Part shown: positions 24,261 through 34,869 of the stretch, piece after piece
Numbering within the stretch: the stretch's first letter is position 1
Layout of the letters: each line of letters starts with the position of its first letter
Assembly: GCA_027924585.1 (NCBI GenBank)
Contig: BSBM01000232.1
Span: 30,775,001-30,839,000, forward strand
Origin: Larix kaempferi
Taxonomy: Eukaryota; Streptophyta; Pinopsida; Pinales; Pinaceae
DNA: 64,000 nt
Reading direction: 5' to 3'
Notes under the pieces: model-generated
The model's database searches: none
Seen by the model: only the letters and a program-made list of their open reading frames with translations
What the model was told of the DNA's origin: nothing
Made by a program: the position numbers and the translations under genes

Positions 24261-24279
24261 GGAGGCCCTCCTAGCACCA
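24261..24279 (-). other. E2 primer-binding site, decayed tRNA-Asp type
   Basis: On the minus strand, TTTTTGGTGCTAGGAGGG lies between the putative LTR end and the gag ATG. It resembles the TTTTTGGCGCCGTTGCCGGGG primer context of Athila/Tat elements at its first six to eight bases, less well later. The distance of about 8 bases from the LTR end is a little long. Confidence 0.4.
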
Positions 24280-24287
24280 AAAACTAT

Positions 24288-25140
24288 TGATGCCCTGAAA
24301 ATCGTAGCACTGACAGTTAGGGATTCTCCTCGGTAATCAAGCCCAATTAGACCGCTCACCATTTGGTGTGGGGAATCTGTCCGGTTAACAACCCAACTAC
24401 CTTATGTGATTTTTTTTTTTTTCACTGGTTGCGGCCCGATCCACCATTTATGTATTTTATATTTAAAGATGATATGCAAGTGCTCTATCTAAATGCATGT
24501 AATCGAAACAAATCTAATCTGAAACTATCTAAACTAACTAATCTATCCCTGCAGGGAGCGAATCTGAAGTATGAGTAATATACTGGAAATGTACCTAAGA
24601 AAGTCACAGATAGTTGTTTCGAAATTATAAGCACATTTACAGAAGGATATAAAGGATATCAAAGATTGCTCTGACGCAATTGAAACATTCCATTACTCAT
24701 TAAACACATAGATATTTGTGCAGGAAATAAGATAATTCATAACCAAGAAATAATTCAAACAGGTTATGAACGATTTCACAGTATGCATGAATGATGAAGA
24801 AATAATTCAACAGAACATTCAACACATTCCTAAGCAAAACGCAGTGTTAGATTTTCCCAGGAAAATAGATCCTTCTTTATTAATGCAACAAAGTAGTTCA
24901 CGTACAAAACAAGCCAGTCCTTTCACCTACCCAAAGTCCTTTACTTCTATTCTATTCTTCTATTTATAACTTTACAAAATTGTCTCTAGTGTCTCCTCAC
25001 ATACCCTAACCCTAGGGAAACACAAAATTTTGTCTTCTAGTGCTCACATAATACAAAATTAGTTTCCAACTATTTTTAGTAATGTTTATACAATAAATCA
25101 TCTTCCAGCTGTCTTTAAAACATTTTACAATGTAAAATCA
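24288..25140 (-). repeat. LTR serving E2 gag-pol on its left and the ORF3 unit on its right
   Basis: In minus sense it starts TGATTTTAC (25140) and ends GGGCATCA (24288), giving TGAT...ATCA inverted ends. A TATA box, TATAAATAG, lies at about 24961-24969 (minus). The upstream neighbour is the stop codon of ORF3 (25138-28394), preceded by the purine-rich GGTGGAAAAG. The downstream neighbour is the primer site and gag of E2. A second TGATTT start at 25100 follows a nearly identical AGCTGGAAGA, so the exact edge is uncertain. No second copy is in the window. Confidence 0.6.
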
Positions 25141-28100
25141 TCTTTCAGCTGGCTTTTCCACCTCGGCTATGTAACTAGTCCACATGTCTATTTCTCTTAC
25201 AATAATGTGGTTGCGCGTTGGAGTCATCATCTTTAAGGAGATTTCATGCTTATATAAATCTTCTGCAATACATTTTACTCTTGCTGTGGTTTCCTGGGAG
25301 ATGTCTTCTTAAAAGTAGGGATGGATGGAAGATTGCCCAATGAATCGATGGAGGTCCTCTGCTGTTAGGACGTCTATCCCTTTTATGTAGGCTATGTTTG
25401 TGTCCAGCTCTCCCTGCAGTTCCGACAAGCGCTAATCTTAGACAAGAAGTCTTCCATGATTTGAGGTAAAACCATCTGGCATTTCTCGTGGGTTTCCTGG
25501 ATTTTCTGGTAGAAGCCGTCACACTGCCCAATGGTTTTATGGCTTATAGAGTTTATCTTTACACCACAGCCTCTACTGAACTCGATGAGGCCCGCATCTA
25601 GTTGAAAATCGGCCAGGGATTTGAGATGTAGGTTCCCCGAGAATCCTGATTTCCCTTCTCTCCATTCAATTTGTTTCCTACTTTCCTCTACGGTGCACAC
25701 ACACTTTCTCCTGAGTCTCAGAGCCTCAATATCGATTTCTTTCATCCTTGAAATCATCGCCTTCATCTTGCATATTTCTTCTGTAATGAGTTCTTGTGAC
25801 CGGTAAATTTTCCTCTATAAGTCACATGTGTGCTCATGGAAAGGAGCTAAGTCTTGCTTTTTCTCGTCTGCAGCCTTCAACTGCCCCGTCATAAACTCCT
25901 TCTCTTCTCGCACCCTTTTAAACTGATATTTGTAGTGCTCAATCTGTTTCCTATTGTTAGTCTTGTTCTCTTCTAACTTCTTGAAGCAAGTTTCTAGGTC
26001 TTTCTTCTCGCCTTCTGTGATTACTAATTACACATTCAGTGCGTCTCTTTTAGATTTGAACTTTTGGATTTCTTCCGCTATTCTTTCATGTTTGGATAGG
26101 AGCGTGCTATGCGTTCTTTTCAGCTCCTTACCTTTTTGTACTTCCTTCATCAAATTATCTTTCACTTTGAAGAGCTTTTCTTTCCCCTTTTTCACATCTA
26201 CTATCAGCTGGTTGACATTATCGACACTTGTCTGCGTTGTAGCTACATCCTTTGCTGCCGCCAACTGAGGGTCCCTGTTAGTACCCTAAAAAATCAAGCT
26301 TTCTATTATTGTGATAGTATATTGGTAGTTTGGACATATCATCCTCTTTTCTGACCTCCTCATGATAGCCTTCTTTTTCAAATAAAAAAAGATTGAATCC
26401 AAGTTCGCCACTGTGTGCTGCTTTGAAGGGGTGAATGGGGTGAGAGAGAGATCCTACAGTGAGGGTTGTATTATGGTGATTAGCTTTGGTATGTCTATGT
26501 TCATATTCTAAGCACCTGGGCTTCCTTGCTCCACATCTTTCTTGGACTTTTCTTCCTCTTCCTTCTGCTTTTGCAGTTCTACCGCTTCCTTTTCCGCTCT
26601 CTCCATCACCTCTTGTAACCTTTCAGCCTCTTCCTGTCTTATTCTTTCAGCTTCTTCCTTATGCAGTCTATTGGCTTCCTCTTTCTGAATTCTCTCAGCT
26701 TGCTCTTGCTGAATTTTGGCGGTCTCTACATCCTGCCACTGTTTTTCTACTTCTTCCTTTTGAAGTCTTTCAGTTTCTTCTTTTTGAAGCTTCTTTGCCT
26801 CTTCCATTTTCTTCTTTTCAGTTTCTTCTAACTGCAAAGTCACTGCATCCTGACACTGCTTCTCTTATTCCTCCTTTTGCTTCAACCCATCTCCTTTGGC
26901 AGTTTTGGAACTGGAACCAGCTTCGCTTTTGGGGTGGTAGCACTTGCCTAATTTGGTCATGTTCTTGGAACTTCGAAAGAATGCTTCATCTTTATCGAAA
27001 AGATGAGAATAATCAAAAGTGACCTTGCAGGTAGTACAGTGAGCAACAACTTTTCCTTCGAGGTCATGCCTTCTGAAAATATTCGTTCCAAAATGGAAGG
27101 CCTCTAAGTCTTGAGCAAAATCTATACCATCTTTTTCCTTAGGGAGCTGGTATGCTCCAATGATAAAAGAAATTGACGGGTAGGCATCCTTCTTCTTGTC
27201 GTGGATCACCCTACTAACTCCATCAATAAAGAGTTGCCTCATGGATTCTTTATGCACGACGTAGTCCGTGGCATACCGGGGCAATAGAGACGGGGGTCGA
27301 ATTCCTCCTCTCATTCTGATATATGTTCCCTCAGAAGAGAAGTAATAATCTTCGAATGCTTCTATGACCGGCATAGGATTCTACGATAGACAATTTGGTT
27401 CTACCTAGAAGAGTAGTTGATATAGGGGCATGATGAACTTTTCACAAATCTGGGTGTAGTGGCCTGCATACTTGTGTGCCCAAGTCATATGATAGGCCAC
27501 ATGGAGGGGAGAATCTTTGTGGTTCCAGATGCATCACAATACAGGGAAAGGGTGCTTGATGAATAAGTAGTCCACCAGATAAGAGGACATGAAGAAATAA
27601 GCTTTCTTTTGTGTTAATCCTGCCTATGCTGCAGTTATATGTGAGGAAATGCTATCTGAGATGATGTATTCCCAGTTGAATACCATACCGTGTGTGTCCA
27701 TGTGGAACATCACTGGAACCCAACCAATTTTATACATGTTTCCATTTTCCAAACCGAAAACTCGGCTCAACATCAGGGCGATGAGCCTGTGCAGAGTCCT
27801 CAGGTGTTGAATCTCGTATTCTCCACTGGCTCTTGACCTAATCTGTCTTTCAGCGATTGTCATCTTCTTGGCATAGTCTAAAGGATCCATTTTGAGTCCT
27901 GATATCCACTCATTATTTAGGAAGACTTTAGGGAAGGGCAGCTTGTATGCTACAGAGATATGATCTGGTCCAAACGATGCAAGACTCATCCCGATGATAT
28001 ATGTGATGATCATGGTGTCAGTATTCACTTGGGGTAGTATCCAACCAATAACTTCCGAGCATGGGAACAACTCCGGGCAAGTGGCTGCTTTGTGAAGACC

Positions 28101-28394
28101 AGATTTCTTGATATTCTGATAAACCGTTATCTCTTCTAGGGATGCTTCGAGGAATTTTTGGTCTCTTATAGCCCTGCATAACTCACCCCATTGAAACTCT
28201 GGGGTAGCTCCCGTCACATCTTTTGTGTCTACCAACATTGTTTTGAGTGAGGTGTCCAAAATGATTTCTACGTCTGAGTCCGATTCGACTAGCTTAGCTT
28301 TCCTTCTGGTGGACCGCCTGTGCATATGAAACCTATGATGACACCGAATGAACAAATGAGGGATCGCAGTGCTTATGAGCAATACAGTCTTCAT
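25138..28394 (-). pseudogene. ORF3 of an E2-like element: globular N-terminus plus long coiled coils, about 1,085 codons
   Basis: The open blocks starting at 28394, 27374, 26843, 26264 and 25766 are all in one minus-strand frame, broken by a handful of stops. A single frameshift near 25400 leads into the last 85 codons, ending at the TGA at 25140-25138. Residues 1-340 are globular (GWILPQVNTDTMIITYIIGM, LHRLIALMLSRVFGLENG). Residues 340-510 hold HCTTCKVTFDYSHLF. Residues about 520-630 are a charged coiled coil of QKEEAERIQ-type repeats, and further heptad-rich stretches follow to residue 980. The plan matches E3 ORF3. It abuts an LTR, so it is an element protein rather than a host gene. I do not know its function. 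Confidence 0.6.
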
Positions 28395-29039
28395 GATAGT
28401 AAAAACAAAACCTCAATTGAAATGAATGTTTACTTATCCAGGTTGAAATTAACGAGGGAGAACAATCATATAAAATATTATCATCCAAAATCAATAAGCA
28501 CGATCTAGACATAAAGCAAGCATCGTAGGTGTTCATTGGAATTATTTAGAATTTTAGGATGCAACCATTCATGCCGACTAATTCTTTAAGCAATAATGCA
28601 GCTATAGAAAATAAATGTAGCTTTTAAGCAACACTGATTTTATGGTGACAGAAAGAATTGAAACATCTTAGGTGTGTGTGTGGGTGTGAGAGAAGTGTTG
28701 ATTCTTGTAAGTTTCTCTGACTAGAATTTCTGTGGTAAAATCCGGTGCACAAACAACTTTCCTCTGCTCCTAAAAATGAGAGGATAGGCGCGAAACCAAA
28801 ATCGAGGCTATGGTGGAGCGGGAAAACCTGCAAGTGGCTGGGGCTGAGTGATTCGACACTAGGAAGTTCCAAAAAAAACACTTAGAAAGGTACTACCACT
28901 CAAGACAAAGGTTTCCCCCGCGGCTGCTGAGCATCCAAAAACATCAGTTGGGGCACGGAGAAAGATAAGCCAGCGAGTCCTCACACTGACGATGGTCGGC
29001 GCTGGCATAGGTTATGGGCGACTGGCCTTATGAACAAAA
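28395..29039 (-). other. Leader upstream of ORF3, no gene recognised
   Basis: No long frame. On the minus strand a candidate splice acceptor (ATATGCACAG, AG at 28319-28318) lies within the first 26 codons of ORF3, and T-rich sequence precedes it, so ORF3 could be expressed from a spliced RNA. The copia element E7 is inserted at 29039/29040. Confidence 0.25.
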
Positions 29040-29689
29040 TGTTGATGTATATGTAGCTTCGGAATGTATTTCACATATATGTATATTGTACTCCTATAGA
29101 GATGTTATTATTCCTCTATACGGAAGTGTCGTCATTTATATTGTAAGTGTCGTAACTTATACTTGATGGGTTATTAGAACACCTTGTTTGGGGTCGGCCC
29201 TGTACAAGTCATGTGGGTCAAAGGGTTATTAGACCACCCTATTGGGGGTCGGCCATGTGGGTCAAAGGGTTATTAGACCACCCTATTGGGGGTCGGCCCA
29301 GTCAGCATTATGTTATGTGGTTAAGTTCGAGCCTACATGAGTTAGGTAAAAAGGCAAGTCAAGTCAAGTATAAATAGAGTGCGGGAGGCACTCTATTTGC
29401 TCACTCACTTCTCACTCATGCACTCAAGGAGGAGTGGCGCACTTATGGAGGAGGAGGATATGCTGCTAGGTTATGTCTATCTATTATGGTTGGTTGTATC
29501 ATTTCTCTATCTATCTCTGAGGAAGTTATTGGGGTTTTTCACCTTTATGGTTTTCCCCAAGTAAATCTTTGTGTCTCTTGTGTGCTTGCATTATTGTCTC
29601 CATGATTGATATGCTGTAGATATGCTGTACATGTTGTTCTCTCAGTTAAGATCCTAGATCATATTGAAGTAAATTTTGAAAATTTAACA
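29040..29689 (+). repeat. E7 5' LTR
   Basis: TATA box TATAAATAG at 29370-29378 lies inside an 11-bp perfect inverted repeat (29372-29382 and 29388-29398, loop GGGAG). Upstream, a unit of about 45 bp containing GGGTTATTAGACCACCCTAT and GGGGGTCGGCC is repeated twice, with a third partial copy (about 29167-29300). A 61-codon open stretch at 29379-29564 recurs in the other LTR only because the LTRs are identical there. Confidence 0.95.
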
Positions 29690-29701
29690 TGGTATCAGAG
29701 C
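29690..29701 (+). other. E7 primer-binding site, initiator tRNA-Met
   Basis: TGGTATCAGAGC follows the LTR end with no gap. It is the standard primer site complementary to initiator tRNA-Met in plant copia elements. Confidence 0.95.
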
Positions 29702-29984
29702 TAGCCTGAAAGAAGGCATGATATGGCATGTATGACACTTGTTGCACTTACGATGCTAGGGCTTGATATAGCAAAAACCAGTCATCGTAGAACTTTCACT
29801 ATAAATCCGTTTTGGAAAAGTTTTCGGATCTGAAATTATTACAGTACGAAGATTAAATCTCCAAGTACCTTGTGTCCAAAGGAAAACCTCTAATTCGTTG
29901 TACTTTGTGATTTATGATCTGTGCAATATAGGGTTTCTGCCTCTTCCAGATATGAGTCAAAATCAGGTGACCTTGGGAAAAAGG

Positions 29985-30840
29985 TCATAACTTGGGTTAG
30001 GAAGCTCCAAATGAAATTTCGTAAAAAGTGACAGGTAGTACACAGACTGTACTATCTCAGAAAAATGTTGTAGAGGCCGAAGTTGAACCAGTGACACGTG
30101 GAACTCCGTACAAGTTCGCTCTCCTATTTTATCCCATAAACAGGTCACATTGCGACACTTGGCATAACTCTCTCTCAGAGAATCCAATTGCGGTCAGACC
30201 TATCAGGATGGAAATATAACAGGCCGAGCTATCTCAGGAAACGTTTTCAGAGGCCGAAGTTGAAACCATGACACGTGGAACTCCGTACAAATTTGCTCTC
30301 CTGTATTATCCCAAAACAGGTCATGTTGCGACATTTGGCATAACTCTCTCTCAGAGAATCCAATTGAGGTCAGACCTATCAGGATGGAAAGATAACATGT
30401 CAGGCTATCTCAGGAAGCTTTTTCAGACCCTGTGGATTGAAAAGTTTAGAGTTACACCAGAAACAATCAGGTACATATTTCTGTCAAAACAGAATTATTT
30501 TTTGAGTACCTTCATTCATGGCTTCCGAAATTTAAGGCTTTGGAGAAAATTGGAATTTTTGTAATCGGAGACCACGGTTGGATGCTACTCATCAAAATAG
30601 AAATTTAGAGACCAAGACTATAATTTTTGGTTGGGAAGAAGGCCGGGCTTGATCAAACCCTAGTTTGGGACTTTGATCAGAAAAGTGGAAAATTAGGGCT
30701 TCTGTAAAAATGGGAATTTTTGAAATCTGTTACCACGGCTGGAAGCTCCTCAGAAAAATAGAAGCTTAGAGCTTTTGTTCAAACTTTTTGATTGGGAAGA
30801 AGAGTGGGCTTCATCAAACCCCATTTTAGGGTCACGTCCA
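29985..30840 (+). repeat. E7 leader built of two old tandem duplications
   Basis: AGAGGCCGAAGTTGAA at 30072 recurs at 30249 (period 177), with the whole block, including TGACACGTGGAACTCCGTAC and CTCTCTCAGAGAATCCAATT, duplicated. A partial third copy lies before it. Further on, GGAATTTTTG...ACCACGG at about 30550 recurs at about 30711 (period about 161), with GATTGGGAAGAAG and CATCAAACCC in both. No gag frame is convincing here, though 31030-31160 reads weakly like the start of a copia gag. Confidence 0.7.
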
Positions 30841-31149
30841 GTGAATTCAAAAGTTTCAAAGACAAAATTGAGGAGTGAAACTTTGCAGTTTTCAAATTCT
30901 GAATATACCAGTTTGATCATCTCATCAAGGCGCATATTTCTATCCTTTCGGAAGTTTAAAATTCAAAGTTTGAATTTTTGGGGTTTCTCTGACAAACCCA
31001 TATCCAGTTCCAGGTCCAGTTCTTGCAAATCAAGTGGATTGGGTTAATCCTAGAAGAAGATGGATTGGTCACCTGCATAAGTGAAGATGTTCCTGTTTCA
31101 GAGGGAGATGAAGCTAAGGCCTTACATAAGAAGATTACAAGCGATCTCG

Positions 31150-32740
31150 ACAGGTATGAATCATTGAGGTATGTTTCGAGATTTGTTCATGATTAAGTTT
31201 ATGGTATGTTTGTCTTCATGTTATTACGGTTAGTACAATCTTGACTTGTCATATCACCTTAATAAAACTATGAATGCACAATAGAAAATATTCATTGATT
31301 AGGGTGTTGACACTTATGATTGTACTAATGCATTATGGTGTTGTATGAGGTTTATGTTGTCTACTAACATGAAAGGTACACCAAGAAAGACAAATCATGT
31401 CCTGGTCCAAGAACATATGATCATGATAACATGAGGACAAAGATTCATCCATTGTCATGGATCTCATAGAAGATCCATTTACGAGGTATGTATAACTTGG
31501 TTTTGTAATAGTTAACCTATGAGATATACAGGTTACTAGCACAAGTCATTGAAGAAGAACAAGAAGACATCATGTGAGTATGTTAGACATAAATAGCTAG
31601 CATGCTAATCCAGGTATGTTTTTCCTATATCAAGCTAGAATCCTACCTTGTGTTAGGATCTTATACTGTTGTTGATAATGATTATTCATGAAGTCATAGG
31701 TTTGAATAATCATGGTTGTATGCATATTATGTTTCTTACCATAATTGATGATATGACTAACCAGAAGAATCATGAAGGTATAGGTTTGAATAATCACAGG
31801 TTTTATGCATATTATATCTCTTATCTTGATTGATGATTGAACTAACCTGAAGAGTCATAGGTTTGAGTAATTACAGGTTTAGACATGTTATGTTTCTTAT
31901 GATTTGACTAACCATAAGAATCCTACATAAACCTTGAATGCTAATGCTTATTATTTATGTTTGAAATGATCATGACTATACATGCTTGAGATTATTGTGT
32001 TTTAATAGTATGCTAATGAATGTTTGATTATGTATGAGACCTATGATGATACTAATAAGCTTGCATAGGGACCAAGGATGAATATGAGTTCAAGAACAGG
32101 TAATCCAGGAAGCAATGATCAAGAGGGAGCACACTCCAGTTGTTCCTGCAAGAAAGCAAAGGAACACACTTCAGTAGTTTCTGCAAGGATGCAGATATTC
32201 AGAGGGAGTTGACCATCTTTCCACAACAGAAAGGTGTAGAAGAAGCTACTTCAGATTAGGACTCCCGCAACTCCTGTAAGGAAGCAAAGACTTAGAGGGA
32301 GTCCACCAAACGAACAAACAAAGATAAGTATTTTAATTTCTTGCATATTTGTCTGTTTAAATAAAATTGTTCAATGATGTATATGCTCATGTTCCTAGAC
32401 TTAGGATATGTATTGTGCATATTAGAATAGTTGCATTGATGAACAGTATACTACTAATATACATGGGTAAGTGGCCTATGGCACTGTACAACATTCCATT
32501 GCTACTTATCTAGAATGAAACCTCTTTGCTGACATGTTGGGAGTTGTGCACACTCTTAACAATGTTCTGGTAGAGATTGGAAGACATCTAGAAAGTTACG
32601 GGATATGGATAAATGTTGTATTGAAGCATTGGCAAAGATAATTGCATGACTGTATGACATATTTCTTTATGTGTAAGAATTTGTTCTGAAAACTATGAGA
32701 TGTTTTCTAATCATGCAATTTAACTTGTTGTGTAGGAAAG
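31150..32740 (+). other. E7 interior with exon/intron-like signals, no ORF
   Basis: Short purine-rich segments end at strong donor-like sites: CAG|GTATGA (31153), GAG|GTATGT (31169), GAG|GTATGT (31486), CAT|GTGAGT (31574) and CAG|GTATGT (31614). Acceptor-like ends occur too, such as the TTAACTTGTTGTGTAG before 32739. AT-rich spacers lie between, and a block of about 80 bp around CATAGGTTTGAATAATCA is repeated about three times (31690-31900). It could be a captured host gene fragment, an intron-bearing element, or chance. Confidence 0.35.
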
Positions 32741-32754
32741 ATCGTATGCCTACA

Positions 32755-34109
32755 AAAGAAGAACTACAACATTTGTTCCAGCAACAAAGATATCTATTGA
32801 AGATATTGAAGTTCCCAGGATCTGGGATGAAGAAATGAAAGGCCAAGATCCATCGATCATGAAGAATGATGTTTGGGATGTAGTCCCAAGACGTGAAGGG
32901 AAGTTTGTTATGACTTCCAAATGGAACTATCAGATCAAGCATGTTGCAGATGGCAGTATTGAGAAATATAAAAGTGATGAAATAGAAGATGCACCAGATG
33001 GATTTCAAGACAGCATGGTGTAGTCATATATGTGTGCAGAACTTGGTATGGCAGGATAGACAGCTTTCTATCCAGTTTGGGATTTACCAAGAGTAAAGCG
33101 GATTCCAACCTTTACTACAAGGTTGAGGAAGGCAATCCAGTGATACTACTTTTGTATGCGGATAACCTGTTTGTTACAGGTGAAAATAGATTGATTGCCA
33201 ACACGCAGCGGAAGCTTACTACTGAGTTCGAGATGAAGAACTTACGGATGATGCACTATTTGTTTTTGGCATGGAGGTGTGGCAGAGTGCAGATGGAATC
33301 TTCCTTGGACAAGGGAAGTATGCAGTAGAGATCCTGAAGAGGTTCGGAATGATGGATTGCAAGGCCATGGCCACACCTATGGCATCAAATCTGAAGCTTC
33401 TATGCGATGCTTCATCTGAGCCGGTTGATGTCTCCAAGTATCGTCAGATGATTGGGTCCTTGATGCACTTGATGAACACGAGACCAGAAATTTCCTTTGC
33501 TGTGAACACATTGAGTCAGATCCGAGGAGTGTTCACCTGGTTGCTGTAAAGCATGTTCTGAGGTACCTGAAGGGTACAGTGGATTATGGGCTCAAGTATG
33601 AGGTGAATCAAAAGTTTAACCTGCAGGGTTATGTTGATTCAGATTGGGCTGGCAGTGCTGCAGATAGGAAGAGCACATCTGGATGTTGCTTCAGTATGGG
33701 ATCATGTGTGATCTCATGGTTTAGCAGGAAGCAGTCCTGCGTGGCACTGAGTACAGCTGAGGTAAAGTATGTTGCAGCCTGTTCAGCTAATTGTGAGGCA
33801 GTATGGCTACGGAAGCTACTGTCTGAGTTATTTGATCTCCCGTTGGAAGCTACTGGTATCTTCTGTGATAACCAGAGTTGTGTGAAGCTGTCCGAGAACC
33901 CAGTGTTTCATGACAGACCGAAACACATAGAGATCAAATATCACTATATCAGGGATATGGTGCAGAGAGGAGCTGTGAAGCTCCTGTATGTTGCGACGGA
34001 CGAGCAGATTGCAGATGTGCTGACGAAGCCACTAGCCAGGGTGAAGTTCGATTACTTCAGAGAGAGCCTTGGCGTTCTTCAGATCAAGGACACTTCAAGG
34101 AAGAAGTGA
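32755..34109 (+). pseudogene. E7 copia RT (internally deleted) and RNase H
   Basis: The RT start is present (MKNDVWDVVPRREGKFVMTSKW, GSIEKYK), then the frame jumps straight to a segment matching the later PDGFQDS motif, so about 70 residues with the first RT motifs are missing. The palm follows in 33032-33328: YADNLFVTG takes the place of the usual YVDDLLITG, so one catalytic Asp is Asn. 33271-33549 continues in another frame. RNase H (33579-34109) is open over 176 codons with YVDSDWAGS, STAEVKYVA, CDNQS and IEIKYHYIRD, the normal copia end. No integrase or protease precedes it. Confidence 0.9.
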
Positions 34110-34218
34110 TGGACACATTTGCTGAAGCCATTTCAAGCATGTTGGAAGGAGGAACCTTCACGTGGCTGTGGATGTAAGCGCTGGATGATGAGCATCAGGA
34201 TGATGTTCTGGTTTCTGC

Positions 34219-34560
34219 TTTGATATGATCAGTTGGATCATTTATATGTATGCATCATGTTGGATGCTGGATATGATCACTTGGATCATTTATATGTATG
34301 TACGCATCATGTTGGATGCTGGATATGATCAGTTGGATCATGTGTATGTGTTTTTGTATATGCATCATGTTGGATGCTTGGACCATGTATCTGTATATGT
34401 ATCGGGTGGATACATTGTATGATCAGGTGGATCATGTATGGTGATATGTATCATGTATTTGTATTTGTATCAGGTGGATACATTGTATGATCAGGTAGAT
34501 CATGTATGATGATATGTATCAGGCAGATACTTGGTATGCATCAGGTAGATGCATTATATG
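34219..34560 (+). repeat. E7 3' array 1: ATGATCAGTTGGATCAT-type repeats
   Basis: GATATGATCAGTTGGATCAT followed by TATATGTATGCATCATGTTG recurs at about 58-bp spacing three times (34225, 34271, 34322), then breaks into shorter GATCAGGTGGATCATGTAT and ATCAGGTGGATACATTGTAT units up to 34560. Most units contain a TGATC or GATCA palindromic core. Confidence 0.75.
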
Positions 34561-34815
34561 ATCAGGATGATCATGGATGACAAGCTTCAGGATGTTGCTC
34601 CAGATGACATGCAGCAGGAGGTTGCAGTGATGATGATCAGGATGATCATGGATGACGAGCTTCAGGATGTTGCTCCAGATGACATGCAGCAGGATGTTGC
34701 AGTGATGATGATCAGGATGATCATGGATGACGAGCTTCAGGATGTTGCTCCAGATGATATGCAGCAGGATGTTGCAGTGATGATGATAAGGATGATAATG
34801 AGTACATCAGGATGA
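34558..34815 (+). repeat. E7 3' array 2: 75-bp repeats encoding a 25-residue repeat
   Basis: ATGATCAGGATGATCATGGA begins at 34558, 34633 and 34708, with a fourth shortened unit at 34783: exactly 75-bp spacing. Each unit is nearly identical and keeps one open frame (34549-34815), giving the 25-residue unit MIRMIMDDELQDVAPDDMQQ plus DVAVM. Exact multiple-of-three length may be chance; there is no sign of a start context or selection. Confidence 0.9.
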
Positions 34816-34869
34816 TGTATGGTGAGTATCAGGTTGATTCTCTATGGCCGTGGATCAGGTTGTGCAGAT

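Larger units (their letters stand above)
6285..25140 (-). mobile_element. E2: Ty3/gypsy (Tat/Ogre-like) element, minus strand, interrupted by E3
   Basis: Read right to left: LTR 24288-25140, primer site about 24261-24279, gag 24255-23202 continuing at 11265-10998, protease, extra RNase H, RT, degenerate RNase H, integrase ending at 6288. E3 (11266-23196) splits gag and is flanked by GAGAT on both sides (11261-11265 and 23197-23201). Removing E3 rejoins the gag reading frame. The 3' LTR is missing on the left. The second RNase H places it near the Tat/Ogre lineage. All ORFs carry stops or frameshifts. Confidence 0.85.

Noticed and set aside
25954-26268. Plus-strand ORF of 104 codons
   Set aside because: Antisense shadow of the coiled-coil ORF on the minus strand; Phe/Ser-rich composition is what the reverse of a Glu/Lys-rich coil gives.
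26265-26507. Possible intron inside the minus-strand ORF3 between the two coiled-coil blocks
   Set aside because: Candidate donor and acceptor do not keep the frame; the two blocks are already in the same frame when read through with stops.
26486-27022. Plus-strand ORF of 178 codons, Pro/Leu-rich
   Set aside because: It is the reverse of the QKEEAERIQ-type coil at 26508-26843; no independent motif.
29379-29564. 61-codon ORF found identically at 35970-36155
   Set aside because: Duplicated because it lies in the two LTRs of E7; no sign of coding constraint.
29690-29701. tRNA-like match
   Set aside because: Only the 12-base primer-site complement of initiator tRNA-Met; there is no tRNA gene fold.
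32740-34109. Copia pol as a functional gene
   Set aside because: Missing about 70 residues of RT, an Asp-to-Asn in the catalytic motif and frameshifts.
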